DNA from: Daphnia pulex
Taxonomy: Eukaryota > Arthropoda > Branchiopoda > Diplostraca > Daphniidae
DNA length: 64,000 nucleotides
Direction of reading: 5' to 3'
Assembly: GCF_021134715.1 (NCBI RefSeq)
Contig: NC_060018.1
Span: 8,263,501 to 8,327,500 of the forward strand
The notes beneath the pieces were generated by a model. It made no database searches and was not told the DNA's origin. It worked only from the letters and a program-made list of their open reading frames with translations. Positions 20,560 to 31,348 of the stretch are shown piece by piece. Position 1 is the first letter of the stretch. Every line of letters starts with the position of its first letter. The position numbers and the translations under genes are program-made.

Positions 20560-20927
20560 GTGAATTGCCATTTGTTTCACATGCTAGTATTTTCTAGTGG
20601 AACAACTCATTTTCAATCGTTTACTAATATCTCAAATTTACGCATGATTACAAAGATGATCTGTGCAGTCATAGGTATCCTAGGTCCCGGGATCTATCTC
20701 GGAGCCATAGACCATGACCTGTCACTTGGGGTTTTCAGAAACGTGTCTATTTTTCAGAGGCCAGTGCCGAAATGCATTATGGCGGTTTTTAAGTGTAGTT
20801 TACAAACATCAAATATAGTCAGAGACAAATTATAGGATGACAGAATGTGTACCCATTTTGTTTACGAAGAATGCATATGTAAAGTGGAATGCTATTTACA
20901 TAAAAATAATATCATTGCCAATGTCCT

Positions 20928-21380
20928 TTATGCATATTTGAGGCCTGAGCTAGCCATCGTAAGAGCATGATATTGCAAGTGTTGCTTGTTCTCGTGTTGT
21001 CTTGACACCAGCAACAATTTCAGTGCCGTCACTTGGGTAATAATTTTTGTTATTTTCATTCCTATGTTCTGTTTGATATGTATGAATGATGCATGACTTG
21101 CACCAATGCCGTCCATTACATCGAAAACTGAAATTCACTTGTTTATTTTCAATATAAAACTAAGGTTAAAACACTGTCACTTTACAATCTTTCCTAACTT
21201 GTTTTTGTTTCTGTCAATGTTTTTTCGTAACCCTAATTAAATAATTCCCTAACTATTCCCCAATTAGTAGCATCATGTACATGTTGACAGCAGTCATCGA
21301 AAACTGTTATGACAAGGTCACACTCGTGGCATAAAAAATGTCGTCGATTACATGCAAACCATCAAATTTGGTAATCTATT
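20928..21380 (-). pseudogene. Cys/His-rich protein relic, two similar motifs
   Basis: Two minus-strand segments share F-x-C-N-x-R-H-x(1,2)-C-x-x-C: FACNRRHFLCHEC near 21365-21325 and FRCNGRHWCKSC near 21125-21085. The spacing suggests a zinc-binding module repeated in tandem. Each segment runs only a few dozen codons before a stop. I do not know the family. Transposon or lineage-specific origin is possible. Confidence 0.35.
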
Positions 21381-21826
21381 CAATTTTTAATTATTTGTCG
21401 AAGTGCTAATTACAAATTTCACAAATGAAGATTCAATTAATCGAAGATTTCAAGAGAATCCAAATTCTTGTAATTTTTTTCACAAGTGTTCAATAGTTGT
21501 CAACAAGCCTCGGACTTTCTTGATTTGTCCTATTTGTTTACTTTTCTGTTCAGTGATTAAGACGACCAACAACATTTCAATTGACACACACACTGGCCAT
21601 AAAGTGATGCCATACCCACTACTTTGCCAAAAAAAGTTGAATTCCATTCGTATGGCTGATTGAAATTGAAACTTCTGTGTATTTTTGTGGTTTTCAACAA
21701 AAAATGCTGTATTGGGGTTGTGAGTATCTTTCTCTTCCACGAAAAAAAATGCGAGGAGCGAAGAGAAAGCAATGTGATACAGAGTCGGGGGGAACAAGGA
21801 GTACACATTAAAAAAATCTGATTCTA
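21381..21826. other. No recognised gene
   Basis: AT-rich sequence. A minus-strand open frame (21480-21806) has no domain I recognise. Confidence 0.3.
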
Positions 21827-21861
21827 ACCAGAGCTATAGACTAGGAGTCTATAGCTCTGGT
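21827..21861. repeat. Perfect 16-bp hairpin
   Basis: ACCAGAGCTATAGACT, a 3-base loop AGG, then the exact reverse complement. It could be a structured RNA, a cruciform or the scar of a foldback element. Confidence 0.85.
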
Positions 21862-21979
21862 CAAGTTAAAGCTTTTAATCAGCATTTGGAGACACGACTA
21901 CTTCTGTAACATGGTTCCGCTCCTGCTTTTTATTCCTTTCTTTTTTATTACACCAGCCTCCACTGTCGTCTTGTGGGGT

Positions 21980-22765
21980 GGGGAGGGGGTCATCAGGCTC
22001 ACCAGGGCCACCTTTCAGGCCGACTGGACGGCCGTTTTCTCTTCCAGGATGGCGTTGACCAGATGCGGCGTCAAAACTTCAATAAATTTAGGGGGGGGGG
22101 GACTTTTTTGGATGACGGCCCAGATAGTGGATCGTCTGCGCCACCAGCTTCTTCACTTCGTTGCTGGTGTGATTCCGAGTCTTGGTTAATGCCAGGCATA
22201 ACGGTGGTGGGAACGAGACTGGGCTGCCGCTAGGGCAGCCGCTCGTCATCAGGTGATTTAAGAGGAAGCCGATGGCCCGGATGATGTTGGACAGGATGGG
22301 AACCCAGTCGTCCTCCAGGTAACTGAGGAGGACGCGGTGCAACTTATCGCGCTATTCCGGCGTGTAGACGTTCTCGGCCGCTTCCTTGAGGGCCACTGAG
22401 AGACAGGCGCTCTTTCCGTGACGCAGAGTCCAGTCTAGCGACGGATCGTCTTGAATCAAGTAGTCGTTAAATAGAGTTACCAGTTCGTCGGCGGGCAGGT
22501 GACGGAAGAGGGCGCCAAAACATCCGGCGGCGGCCGATCGCGTTTTTTCTTTGACTGCAGACTGGCCAAGATGGACTTGCGGATGGGCTCACTCATCTTG
22601 TCGCCGGCCTGAGTGATAACGGCTCTGAGGGCATACAGCGACGTCTCCTTGAATGACGAGTTTTCTGTTTTCTTGGTTTTTGTGTAGATCTTGTAAAACA
22701 GTGGATCGACGCGCTCTTGACCAAATACTAGTTGACTCAGCCCAGCTAGCAGAGTATGTTTCCCA
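21980..22765 (-). pseudogene. GCN1: GCN1 (translational activator of GCN2) pseudogene, C-terminal part
   Basis: GCN1 is a giant HEAT-repeat protein that binds stalled ribosomes and activates the eIF2-alpha kinase GCN2. On the minus strand the fragment reads VDPLFYKIYTKTKKTENSSF, ETSLYALRAVITQAGDKMSE, then AAAGCFGALFRHLPADELVT, DDPSLDWTLRHGKSACLSVA and NEVKKLVAQTIHYLG. I recognise these as consecutive HEAT-repeat segments near the GCN1 C-terminus, including the typical W-x-LRHG-x-S element. It is broken: a frame change with missing residues after ILASLQSK, an in-frame TAG near 22348, a slip at the poly-C run near 22097, and a TGA near 22015. No introns are visible in about 790 bp, and GC content is higher than in the flanks, so a recent partial gene copy is likely. 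Confidence 0.75.
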
Positions 22766-22789
22766 AATATTGCTAAAATATTATATCCC

Positions 22790-24400
22790 TACAATTGAGA
22801 TGTTGGTAAAATAATTTTTTTAAATATTTTTCCAATATATTTTTGCACCCTAATTTGTTGGCTCACAATATTTTTTCAACTTATTTTACTTATTTTACTT
22901 TTATTGGCGAAATAACAGTTTTACTACTTTTAAAATTTTGACGGATATCTGGTTGTTGTGTTTATGGTTATGTAATCCAGCGTGGAATATTTATTCATTT
23001 TCAACTTGTTATCAGAAAGGATTCTATTTAGAGTTCAGTTTTGTTTTTGGTCTGAACTGGGATTGAACCATCACACATTGTGTCACCAATCCAATGCTAT
23101 AACCACTACATCAACAGCAATGCTGTAACCACTTCACCAACAGCGTTATTATAATTGTTTTTCGACTTGAGGCAATAAAAGTTTTTAACTTCTAGAAGCC
23201 ACGTAAACAAAGGGTTAAGATGGGAATCCCTATAGGGGTTTGTCCCGACAGGCAATAGAGAGATCCAGAGGATCTCGCCACGGATGTCCCTACGGCCAAA
23301 AAAAGGATAAATCAAGTCTCGTAATGGTAAAATATTGTTTTCCGAGAATATTCTTCGGTCGATAACCCACATATTGGTATAATATTAGATTAGTACTTTG
23401 CTGCGTCAAGGTGGCTGTTAAATTGTTTTGTTGTTTTCCCAATAAATGGCTTTTATCAAAGATGAATAAATCAATATTATTTTTTGTTATTTTCACAATA
23501 ACGGACCATTAAAAAAGTATTAAATTCTTTTTTTTTATGAAAAAGCTATAGTTTTTTACATTTAACGTGCGTTTAAAATCCTAAATGTTTTATATCGTAT
23601 TCAATTCGTTAGTTCGGCATACAATTGCCTAAATGAACAAACCAATTGTCTTTAAATCCAGATCTTGCACAAGTCTCGAACAACTAACTTTCGTACTTCG
23701 AATTTAAAACTCTACCTCCACGCTAACGTGATATAATTAATCTTAAACGTTAAGGAGATGAAATGTTAAAACTGCTATTATTATATATCCATATAGATAA
23801 TTCTATGGAGGTTGGTTCAAACCCACTTTCAGCAAACAAATGACTTATGAAACAAATATATAGTCTCAATAATCATAAATTCAAAACACTGATGTAATTA
23901 AATCTTGCAATTAAAATCATGTAATTAATTATCATGTAATTAAATTTTGCTCACGCTGGGCTATAACCATGACAATGTGTAAATATGCACTATTGCACTA
24001 TCCACCAGGTCACGTCGGGACTTTCTTTATATCTATATTGGTAATGTAGTGGTTATAGCATTGGATTGATGATTCAAAGGATAATGGTTCAAACCCACTC
24101 TCGGTAACAAAAGCCGTACTTAATCAAACATTTAGGATTTGAACGTGTGGTAAATGTAAAAGACTATAGCTTTTTCATAGAGAACGATATATTCCTTATT
24201 TAATGATCCGTTATTGGGAAAATAACAAAAAATAATATTTATTTATTCATCTTTGATAATAGTCATTTATTGGGAAAACAACAAAAAAATTTAACAGCCA
24301 CCTTGTCGCAACAAAGTTATAATATAATATTATACCAAGATGTAGGTTATCGATCGTAGAATATTGTCGGAAAAAAATATTTTACCACTAGAGACATGCT
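22790..24400. repeat. Complex inverted repeat with tRNA-like (SINE-like) sequences
   Basis: Left arm about 23311-23590 and right arm about 24131-24398 are imperfect reverse complements: both carry the ATCAAAGATGAATAAAT and AAAAAGCTATAG elements in opposite orientation. Around them are tRNA-like stretches with a box A (TAGTGGTTATAGCATTGG) and a box B (GGTTCAAACCC). These run plus at 24044-24110, minus at 23052-23145 (box A doubled), and as a box B alone near 23812. The box A-box B spacing fits tRNA-derived SINEs. The rest is AT-rich with no coding signal. Confidence 0.55.
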
Positions 24401-24706
24401 AGCTGGGAGACGACTTGCCGCCTCAAGACGGACTTGACGGTTCTGATCGCTCAACCATTTCACAAAATTTTTTTTTCTTGTTTTTACAGAGGCATGTATG
24501 GTCCAATGACTTTTAAATTGTACAATTTGGAGGCCATCTTCATGTATGCTTTAACTTTCGCCAGCTGTTTTTTTTCGCCTCCTCCATCTCTTGGTACCCT
24601 AGAACAGAAATTTATATAAATTAATAATGCGATATTTTCTCAAAGAACACAACATGAATGCTTACAGCTTCCTTTGATGAAAAATTTAAGTCGGCAAATG
24701 TATTGC

Positions 24707-24737
24707 TCACCCCGAAAAAGTTTACTTTTCGGGGTGA
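24707..24737. repeat. 12-bp perfect hairpin
   Basis: TCACCCCGAAAA, loop AGTTTAC, TTTTCGGGGTGA. It lies just after the stop of the small two-exon gene on the minus strand, so it might act in its 3' end. Confidence 0.8.
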
Positions 24738-24746
24738 TGTCACATC

Positions 24747-25012
24747 TCATGGTTGGTATAACAACTCATCCAAGACCCGCACAACAATCTGAGGTTGGTA
24801 ATAGCCATTGATCCTCATTTCTTTTTCTATCCGTTTTTTGTAGAATTCAAACGAAGTTCCTGGCAGGAACGCCCTATTAATTATTCAAATAAAAAATTAT
24901 GATTTGAATAATATTTAAAAAATTTGAATATAATAACTTACCAAGTCATAAACTTGTCCACACAACGACGGTTTATGTACTTGAGCAGGACGAATTTTTT
25001 GGATTGCTCCAT
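24747..25012 (-). CDS. Small two-exon gene, 65 aa, unknown
   Basis: An ATG at 25010-25012 opens MEQSKKFVLLKYINRRCVDK, then FMT to a GTAAGT donor (exon 1 ends at 24942). A 68-nt AT-rich intron ends in TTAATAG, and exon 2 starts at 24873. The joined phase gives Trp at the junction. The second exon reads AFLPGTSFEFYKKRIEKEMR and so on to a TGA at 24747-24749. An AG acceptor-like site sits just before the ATG, so it may instead be the 3' end of a longer gene whose upstream exon is the open frame at 25015-25233. The protein is basic, with no domain I know. Confidence 0.4.
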
Positions 25013-25233
25013 TACTGAATGATTGAAAGTAATGGATCTCCGTAGACGGTCAAACGTGCCTGATGGAGATTCTTCAACTTGAATGTGTCTAGTTCAAAGG
25101 ATGTACCGGCGTACTTTGAAAGAAATCCAAAATGAAGTTGGTGATGATTTTTTTCGACGTATTTCATTGCGTGACAGGTGAATCGGAATGATTGTAATGT
25201 TGGGTCGTTGGCACAAATAATTATCCTAAACAT
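25012..25233 (-). CDS. Possible exon, unknown
   Basis: An open frame of 73 codons (MFRIIICANDPTLQSFRFTC...) ends TAATG, overlapping the ATG of the next open frame. Residue use looks protein-like, but no family is recognised. Confidence 0.3.
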   Translation of the reverse strand: MFRIIICANDPTLQSFRFTCHAMKYVEKNHHQLHFGFLSKYAGTSFELDTFKLKNLHQARLTVYGDPLLSIIQ

Positions 25234-25369
25234 TTCACTTTAGATATGTCTTTTTCCTGATCCATTTGTCTGGAAAATGGCCATGTTTTGGCTGTCTGTT
25301 AGTCAGTAGATAGTTGATGCTTTGTTAGTAGACACGCCGATCCGTTCGTAGTATTCAAGAGTCCTCGTG

Positions 25370-27235
25370 ACTGCTAGTAGTTACGTCCACTGCTATGTCC
25401 ACATGACGATTCTCGTTCAACTCACTCAACACGCCCCGAGATTAGAGATGTTCACCTTTGATAGAGAAACGCAAGAAGCAAAACTGGAGGCGTCACTGGC
25501 CAAAATATTTTCTTCATTTGTGCTAGCATGTTTGGCAACGAAGCTTTGCTTCGTGAAATAGTTTGGAGGACCGATGATTGACACAACTGATATTTCGTTG
25601 GCTGCCGATCGGTTAATTCTCAAATTTGTAGCAATTCTCGACAAAGAATTTCATCCCGTTGATGAACTCTTCACTCATAACTAAGCACGTGCTCCATTCT
25701 CTTTACTCGGCGGCCTTGTCCAAATCAATATACGCTGCTCTTGCGGCCATGACAACAACTGGTCCTATAGTCGGTTCTATGGCTACAATTTCTCCAAGTG
25801 TACTGGAGAGATTCAGCTATTTTAGCGATTTCAGCGAGATCCCTGTCTGAAATAAACTTTGACCGATGGTTAATCGTTTTGTTTACTTGTTGTAAGCTGA
25901 GCTGTTAATTTTTTTGTTACTGCAAGTCGTACCGCCACGCTGCTGGTGTCAATGATGAAGCCCAAGTTCTCTTTCGATTGACTTGCGTCACCTCTTTGAT
26001 CAGATTTATTTGCTTCAATAATGAATTCTGACTATTGCAAAACATCATAAATATATACGATATGCTCTTCTGCTTGGCGTTGTGAAACTGCTGTTACTCT
26101 GCCATCGTCCAAATAGATTGAATGACGCATTTCTTTCACGTGTAAAACAGCGTTGACCGGCTTAAGGATCTTTGTGATACAGTGGACAGCAGAGGAGAGT
26201 TCAAAGGGAAGATTGAGGAAGATGAGATATTGAATCTCGCCGTTCGGCTTTGGTATGGCTGCACCGAGATATTTTGTTTGACAGGGTGGATTTTTATGTG
26301 CTGATAGGCCACCTTTAGATCATAAGTTATCTGGTAGTCTTGGTCTCGTGTCAATTACAATAATCGCTGGAAGTGCTCGCTGAGAGCGTAACCTTTTGTT
26401 CCTTGATGCTCAGATTTACACATCTTGACCCATCCCAGCAAAGTCTCTTCTTATTCGAACCGTCTTTTCCGTCTTTAGATTCAATAATCTCATCTGAATT
26501 CCTGTAAAAAACAAATTGTATTGGTTTGTGGCTAATGACAAATAAAACTCGATTTGAGATCGCGCAATTAAAAAGTGTAATGGCCATTTTATTGAATCAG
26601 TCAAAATTAATTACTCCTTGTGGGTGTTTTTGGGACAGTTTCTGACAAAATGATCCGTTGCTCCGCACAAATAACATTTCCTTTCTTTTTTGACCTTCGT
26701 TCGTCTCCCTCCTCAGGAATAACCTCATCACCCTCTAGGCTTATATCCTTCCTGATAGCCGCGAGACGGTTCAGCTCTAGAATAATCGTATTGTGGATAA
26801 CCCCCGAATCGTTTGGCCTGTGCGGCTGAGTGTTCCTTGTCCGATTCACGGTAAAATTCGCGTTTTTAGTCAATGTTTTCCTGGTCTCTCAATACTTTAG
26901 CCAGGTCATTTTACAAATATTCAACCTTCTTCCTGTATATTATATCTTCCTTTCTTCCTTACTGCTGTATTTGACAGCTATCGGCCGGCCATGTTTCCTC
27001 TAGACTTGGAGAAAGAAAATTTGTTTGTGTTATTCTTCGTCCGACTTTCTCAGCTCTGCTAGTGCATTCTCGGATGCAGTCTTAACATTTCCAGCCTCCA
27101 CGATTGCGATCACTGCCGTTGATGCGAGTATTCCGTTTTGTAAAGGAATCATAATTTTCCCCAATGCTTCCAGTTGCTATAATAAAGCAAATGAAAGAAG
27201 AACTGTTAATTACAAGTTCTTTCTGTTTGGCTAAC
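25370..27235 (-). mobile_element. DIRS-like retroelement fossil
   Basis: Minus-strand order: gag-type region with a CCHC knuckle CYLCGATDHFVRNC (about 26.6-27.2 kb), reverse transcriptase with DLKVAYQHI and YLDDG (about 26.0-26.35 kb), then an RNase H-type segment (about 25.4-25.85 kb). The RT phrasing with LPFELSSA and KPVNAVL resembles the DIRS group rather than Gypsy or BEL. It is an old, broken copy with many interruptions. I could not find its terminal repeats or a tyrosine recombinase. Confidence 0.6.
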
Positions 27236-28020
27236 ATAATATTTTTAAATAATAGATTTGTTGTTGTTATTCGTGTGTGTGTCAATTTAATGATTCGTGA
27301 CATTCATATGATTGAATTTGTCTTTTTTTGCGACCTGGTTGTCAACAGGCAGCTGTGTTTGGACCCATGGCTGTCAATCTACATCTTTTCTCATGACTAT
27401 AACATGCAGCTCAATTTCTGACTGTGAACAGGCAATTGTAATGGAGCTCATGACTTCCCACAGGCAGCTCAATTCCTGACTATCAAAAGGTAAAAACTGT
27501 TTATGAACTCATGATTTTCATTATGCACCTTAGCTCATGACTATAGAAATGCAGCTTACAATTTGCCAACGACGTGGGGTTCAACTTCAACCTAGGTTTA
27601 AAATTATAACTTTATTTGACAATACTTACCCATCCAGTGATGGATGATAGATATATCATGTGAAACCTTGAAGAAACAATTAAGAAAAAGTTGTCAACAA
27701 ACCAGCCCTCATTGGGCATTTCATTCCTGACTATATACGTGCAACTGGTTGATTGATTTGTTGCTGACTAGTGAATAAAAGACTTATGGCTCTCATGTAG
27801 CCAGCGGTGAGATTATGTGTTGTAACTTATGTTAGGTAGGTGCCCGGGGCGCAGTCGTGGCAAGGTGTGGTTGGGGGTTGAGATCCTGTTGGCAGTTCAC
27901 GGGCACAGCCTTTTTATTGGCCATCTTTTTGCCATGATTTTTCTGTAGCTGATGTGACCAATGGATGAATGGATTAAAGCCATTCCTGAAGAGATCTCTG
28001 AAATGGATAAGCAATAAATG
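27236..28020. other. No gene; degenerate short repeats
   Basis: The phrase CTCAATTYCTGACTRT recurs three or so times between 27340 and 27740 with variable spacing. Nothing coding is recognised. Confidence 0.35.
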
Positions 28021-28022
28021 TT

Positions 28023-29130
28023 TCATTGTCTCGAGAAACAGTGATATCGAGACGGTATATAGAGCTTGTTGTCAATTCGGGTGGCCGTCATTTCGAGTGC
28101 TCCATTTCTTTCAATGAATTCGCGTGACTCGGTGAAGTGCACCTCACTTCCTTCTGCAATAAAGAATCCAACAGCGAATAGATTGATTCCGATAGAGGGA
28201 ATATAGAGAACGTCGCTGATAGTGCATTTCTTACTGACATCGTTGACTGGTGTTACGATGTGTATATTTTCTTTGCCAAGAACAGCAGTTTGTGGTCTAC
28301 CAATCCCGTTTATCCAGCTTGAGTCAGTTTCGAATGGTGTGAAGTTACGCAGCATCCATTGTTGATCAGTCATATGACTGGATGCAGCAAAATCTTGAAA
28401 AATGTCGGTTCTGGAACGATTTTCTGTTGAGAAGCATGTGTTCAGCTCATCTCTCTGTTTTATGAAGCATTCTTTCTCTTCTTGGCCGTACTTATCACAG
28501 TATCCACAGTGTACTGCTTCAGTGTTCTTGAAATCACAGTTCTGTACTTCATGACCAAAATTGTTGCAGTGGCTGCAGCGTCCAAAATCGTGAGGCCGTT
28601 TATTTTTCAGCAGCCCAGGTTCGTTTCGGGTGCATTGAGTGTTGCCCCCTCGACCTCTTTGAGGATTGGGACTTCGCCTAAGTGATAAATTCTGTTGTTT
28701 TCCAAATTGGACAAACCACCAAATGCGATGAACCTCAGTGGGCATTGGCTTGATTTGTCAGTCGTCCTTGACTTAGCCTCTAATTAATGGATTAAGTTTC
28801 GTGTTCGCCAAAGAAAGCCTGGTCAGCAGAGCTGAGTCCCCCATTTGTAAGATTTAGTCGTTCCTCTTCTCTTACGAGTCTTGAGGTTAAGTTTTCTAAA
28901 GTTCAATCAGCAATCGGACAGCTCTCAAATGAACATCTAAAATAATGAAGACTTCCTGGAAAAGTGGTGAGAATCTTTCTACAGATTTCTCATCATCCAT
29001 GGCAATACCAGCTGCTAGAATTTGTTGGGCAATGAGCTTGGTAGACTCAATGTGAGCTCTTATGCAGAGTTCAGGTTTTAGCTTGTAGTTTAGAAACTCT
29101 TGTACAAGATACAGTTTCCTTTATGTGGAA
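28023..29130 (-). mobile_element. Copia-type gag/protease fossil
   Basis: Minus-strand translation shows gag-like helices (near 28.9-29.1 kb), zinc-knuckle-like CSHCNNFGHEVQNC and CGYCDKYGQEEKEC segments, then a protease region with SSHMTDQQW. It is a different and older lineage than the element at 3370-8101. It is truncated and broken. No LTRs were found. Confidence 0.65.
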
Positions 29131-29229
29131 TTCTGTTGGTATCTGCTTGTCAGAAAAATCCAAATATTGCGGGAAGTTTGCCGAGTATGTAATGAATGTT
29201 GTTGTTCTTGATTACCACTTGAGAAGAAG

Positions 29230-30640
29230 TGCATTGCCAGATTATCATCCTGATACCAATTGTAAATAAGTGCTTTGTTTGTAACCAACGCCTCAATTTT
29301 GCACGTTTTGTTTCAAACAAATGCAAACTAATTACAGCTGCATACATGAAGACCAAATAGACACAGTCCCTCCGGGAGCCAATTTGATTGCCGATGAAAT
29401 TGGTAAACAGTTCGGTCTTTCAGGGTCTCGTGAACCGAACCCCATGCATTCAACGATACCTCCTTCTGCAAATTGACGACAAATTTTCAGGACAAATTAC
29501 AAATTATCTAAAGAAAAAATTTAAATCTCTTCGAGGGAGGAGCATTTTGTGTGATTCAGGGGTGATGGCGTCACTTCCAATCTGTTTTTAGAATTGCACA
29601 ATGGTCATGAGTACATTCATTCATTAAAACGAGTTAAAAGTATCTCGTGGAATGATTAACCTACCGGGCTTCTTCGCCTGCAACCAGCTTACTGAGTACC
29701 AAAAACTTCTTGTCGAGTGCCGTTTTACGACTATCCATCAAATCCTGGTAATTTTGCTCCTGAATGACCATTTCTTCGAGAAAACGTGTTATTTCTCCCT
29801 AATGCATGGAAAGTGAACGGCTTCAGCAACCTGCAGAGCTGATGCGTGCATTTGGTGCTCGGTTTCCAAATTTTGTTCCATTTCAGCAATGCGGTTCTGT
29901 CAAGACAAGAAAAATGTGATTTTTCATATCATATGGAGTAGCCATTGCACGTTTCCAACATAATACAGTCATGTGTGAATTAGCCAACACCGATTCAGAC
30001 AGATTATTACAAGCTGTAATAAGTTCTTGGTTATGAGCACCAGCTGTACTTCGTTGCTCTTTTAGCTGGTCTTCCAAATCTTCAACCTGTTTAATCAAGT
30101 TAGAGTATATTTCAGGCTGTGAAGATGATTAATCTAGACAAAATTGTTGCTTATAAGCCAATAATTGTTCCTTAAGTTGTTTCTGATATAGTGGCACTTT
30201 CTCTTTCAACTTGTCACTCTATGAGATGACATCCTATCATTTTAAAAAATTATATTGTACTCACAAATATTAATTGGGACTAGGGAAATTACCTTGTTTT
30301 CCTGATTTGCTCTGGCCATGTCGCTTTTTAGTTGATAACGCTTTGAGCTGATTATAACGAATTTACAGCTGCTGGACCTTTTTCTTGGCTTTAAAGAGGT
30401 CACTTTTAGATTTGTTGTACCTATTTGAAAAATAATAAAAAATGAGAACCGAACTTGTTAAACGCCTAGGTTTAACCAAGAAATCAAATCCATTTTTGAT
30501 AAAACTCTACTTACTTTAGAAGAATTTCTACAAACTCAGCTTTGTCCCGTCCTGCTTCTAGCTCAATTCTTTTCTTTTCTTTAAATTTTTTAAGCAACAT
30601 CAAGGTTGATTATCATGTTCGATAGATAAGAAGACCCTCT
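29230..30640 (-). pseudogene. Lamin pseudogene A
   Basis: Lamins are nuclear intermediate-filament proteins with a coiled-coil rod and an Ig-like lamin tail domain. Exon-like blocks on the minus strand, in lamin order: IELEAGRDKAEFVEILLK with a GTAAGT donor (near 30.54 kb); YNKSKSDLFKAKKKVQQL (30.3-30.4 kb); DKLKEKVPLYQKQLKEQ and VEDLEDQLKEQRSTAGAHNQ (30.0-30.2 kb); and the rod end ITRFLEEMVIQEQNYQDLMD followed by KLVAGEEAR (near 29.65-29.8 kb). The last block matches the conserved rod end YxxLLDxKxALDxEIxxYRxLLEGEExR. Further on, SAIKLAPGGTVSIWSS (near 29.37 kb) is the lamin tail domain. It has several in-frame stops and frame changes and lacks intact ends, so it is non-functional. It is paralogous to the copy at 58.1-59.6 kb. 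Confidence 0.78.
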
Positions 30641-31348
30641 TCAATGTCTCCAAAATACAGGCTTAACTCTTTGTTCCAAAAAACTAACGAACAAAAAAAC
30701 TTAAATGTCATGAGGCGATAAGCCGACGTTTTTGTTCTGGTGAGGAATAAGGAGCATTCCTTAGTTTAGCATCAGTTGTCGCAGCAATACCAAGGCTTCC
30801 ATGACTTCATCAACTTGTTGTCTACTCGAGCCACGTCTGTTTACCATAAAGTCTGAAATAGTTGCAAAGTGCCAGAATTCGAGGGTGGACGTGGGTCAGA
30901 CGAGATACCATGGTGAAGGATGAGCTTTGCTTGGTGGCTTGAGTACCCATCCAGTCTATCGCAAATGATGGATGGTCCAAAGCTCCCATCGTCGAGTTCA
31001 AAGACGGAATGGTATGAATAACCCTCGAATGTTTGTTCTTATTTTTGTGTCTATATATGTGTGTGTGTGTGTGTACGACGAACGATTGGGCCCCTGAGTT
31101 GATTAGCTTACAGACAACATTGGGTTACCTTTCTGTGTTGAATGTTTAAACCTCACCCGCCAAGACCCCAAATTGTTGGACACCTACTTGCTGACCTAAA
31201 ACAACTGGCAGATAGTTAAGTGGTTATAGGTTGCCGTTTAATTTTTGTTTTAAATTTTTTATTTTACACCTTAATTTGCGGGCCCAGTCTTTCTAGCACG
31301 TCTCATCATCACTACTAACTTACCACTCCTTGACTGATGTCGTTTCAG
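30641..31348. other. Spacer with a GT microsatellite
   Basis: No gene recognised. A (GT)n run of about 8 units lies at 31059-31074. Confidence 0.4.

Larger units (their letters stand above)
19585..20865. repeat. tRNA-array unit 5, partial
   Basis: Homology to the other units ends near 20865, after the plus-strand Ser-TGA and its spacer. The unit lacks Lys, Arg-CCT and the exon pair. Its Ser-CGA and Ile match unit 1. Confidence 0.92.

Noticed and set aside
9711-20865. Array taken as a CRISPR or satellite
   Set aside because: Units are 2.47 kb with embedded tRNA genes, not short repeats with unique spacers.
21973-22233. Plus-strand frames over the GC-rich block at 22 kb
   Set aside because: They lie opposite the GCN1 fragment, whose minus-strand frames match the family.
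23231-24020. GTCCCGAC and GTCGGGAC as ends of a transposon
   Set aside because: Only 8 bp match and the arms between them are not collinear with these sites.
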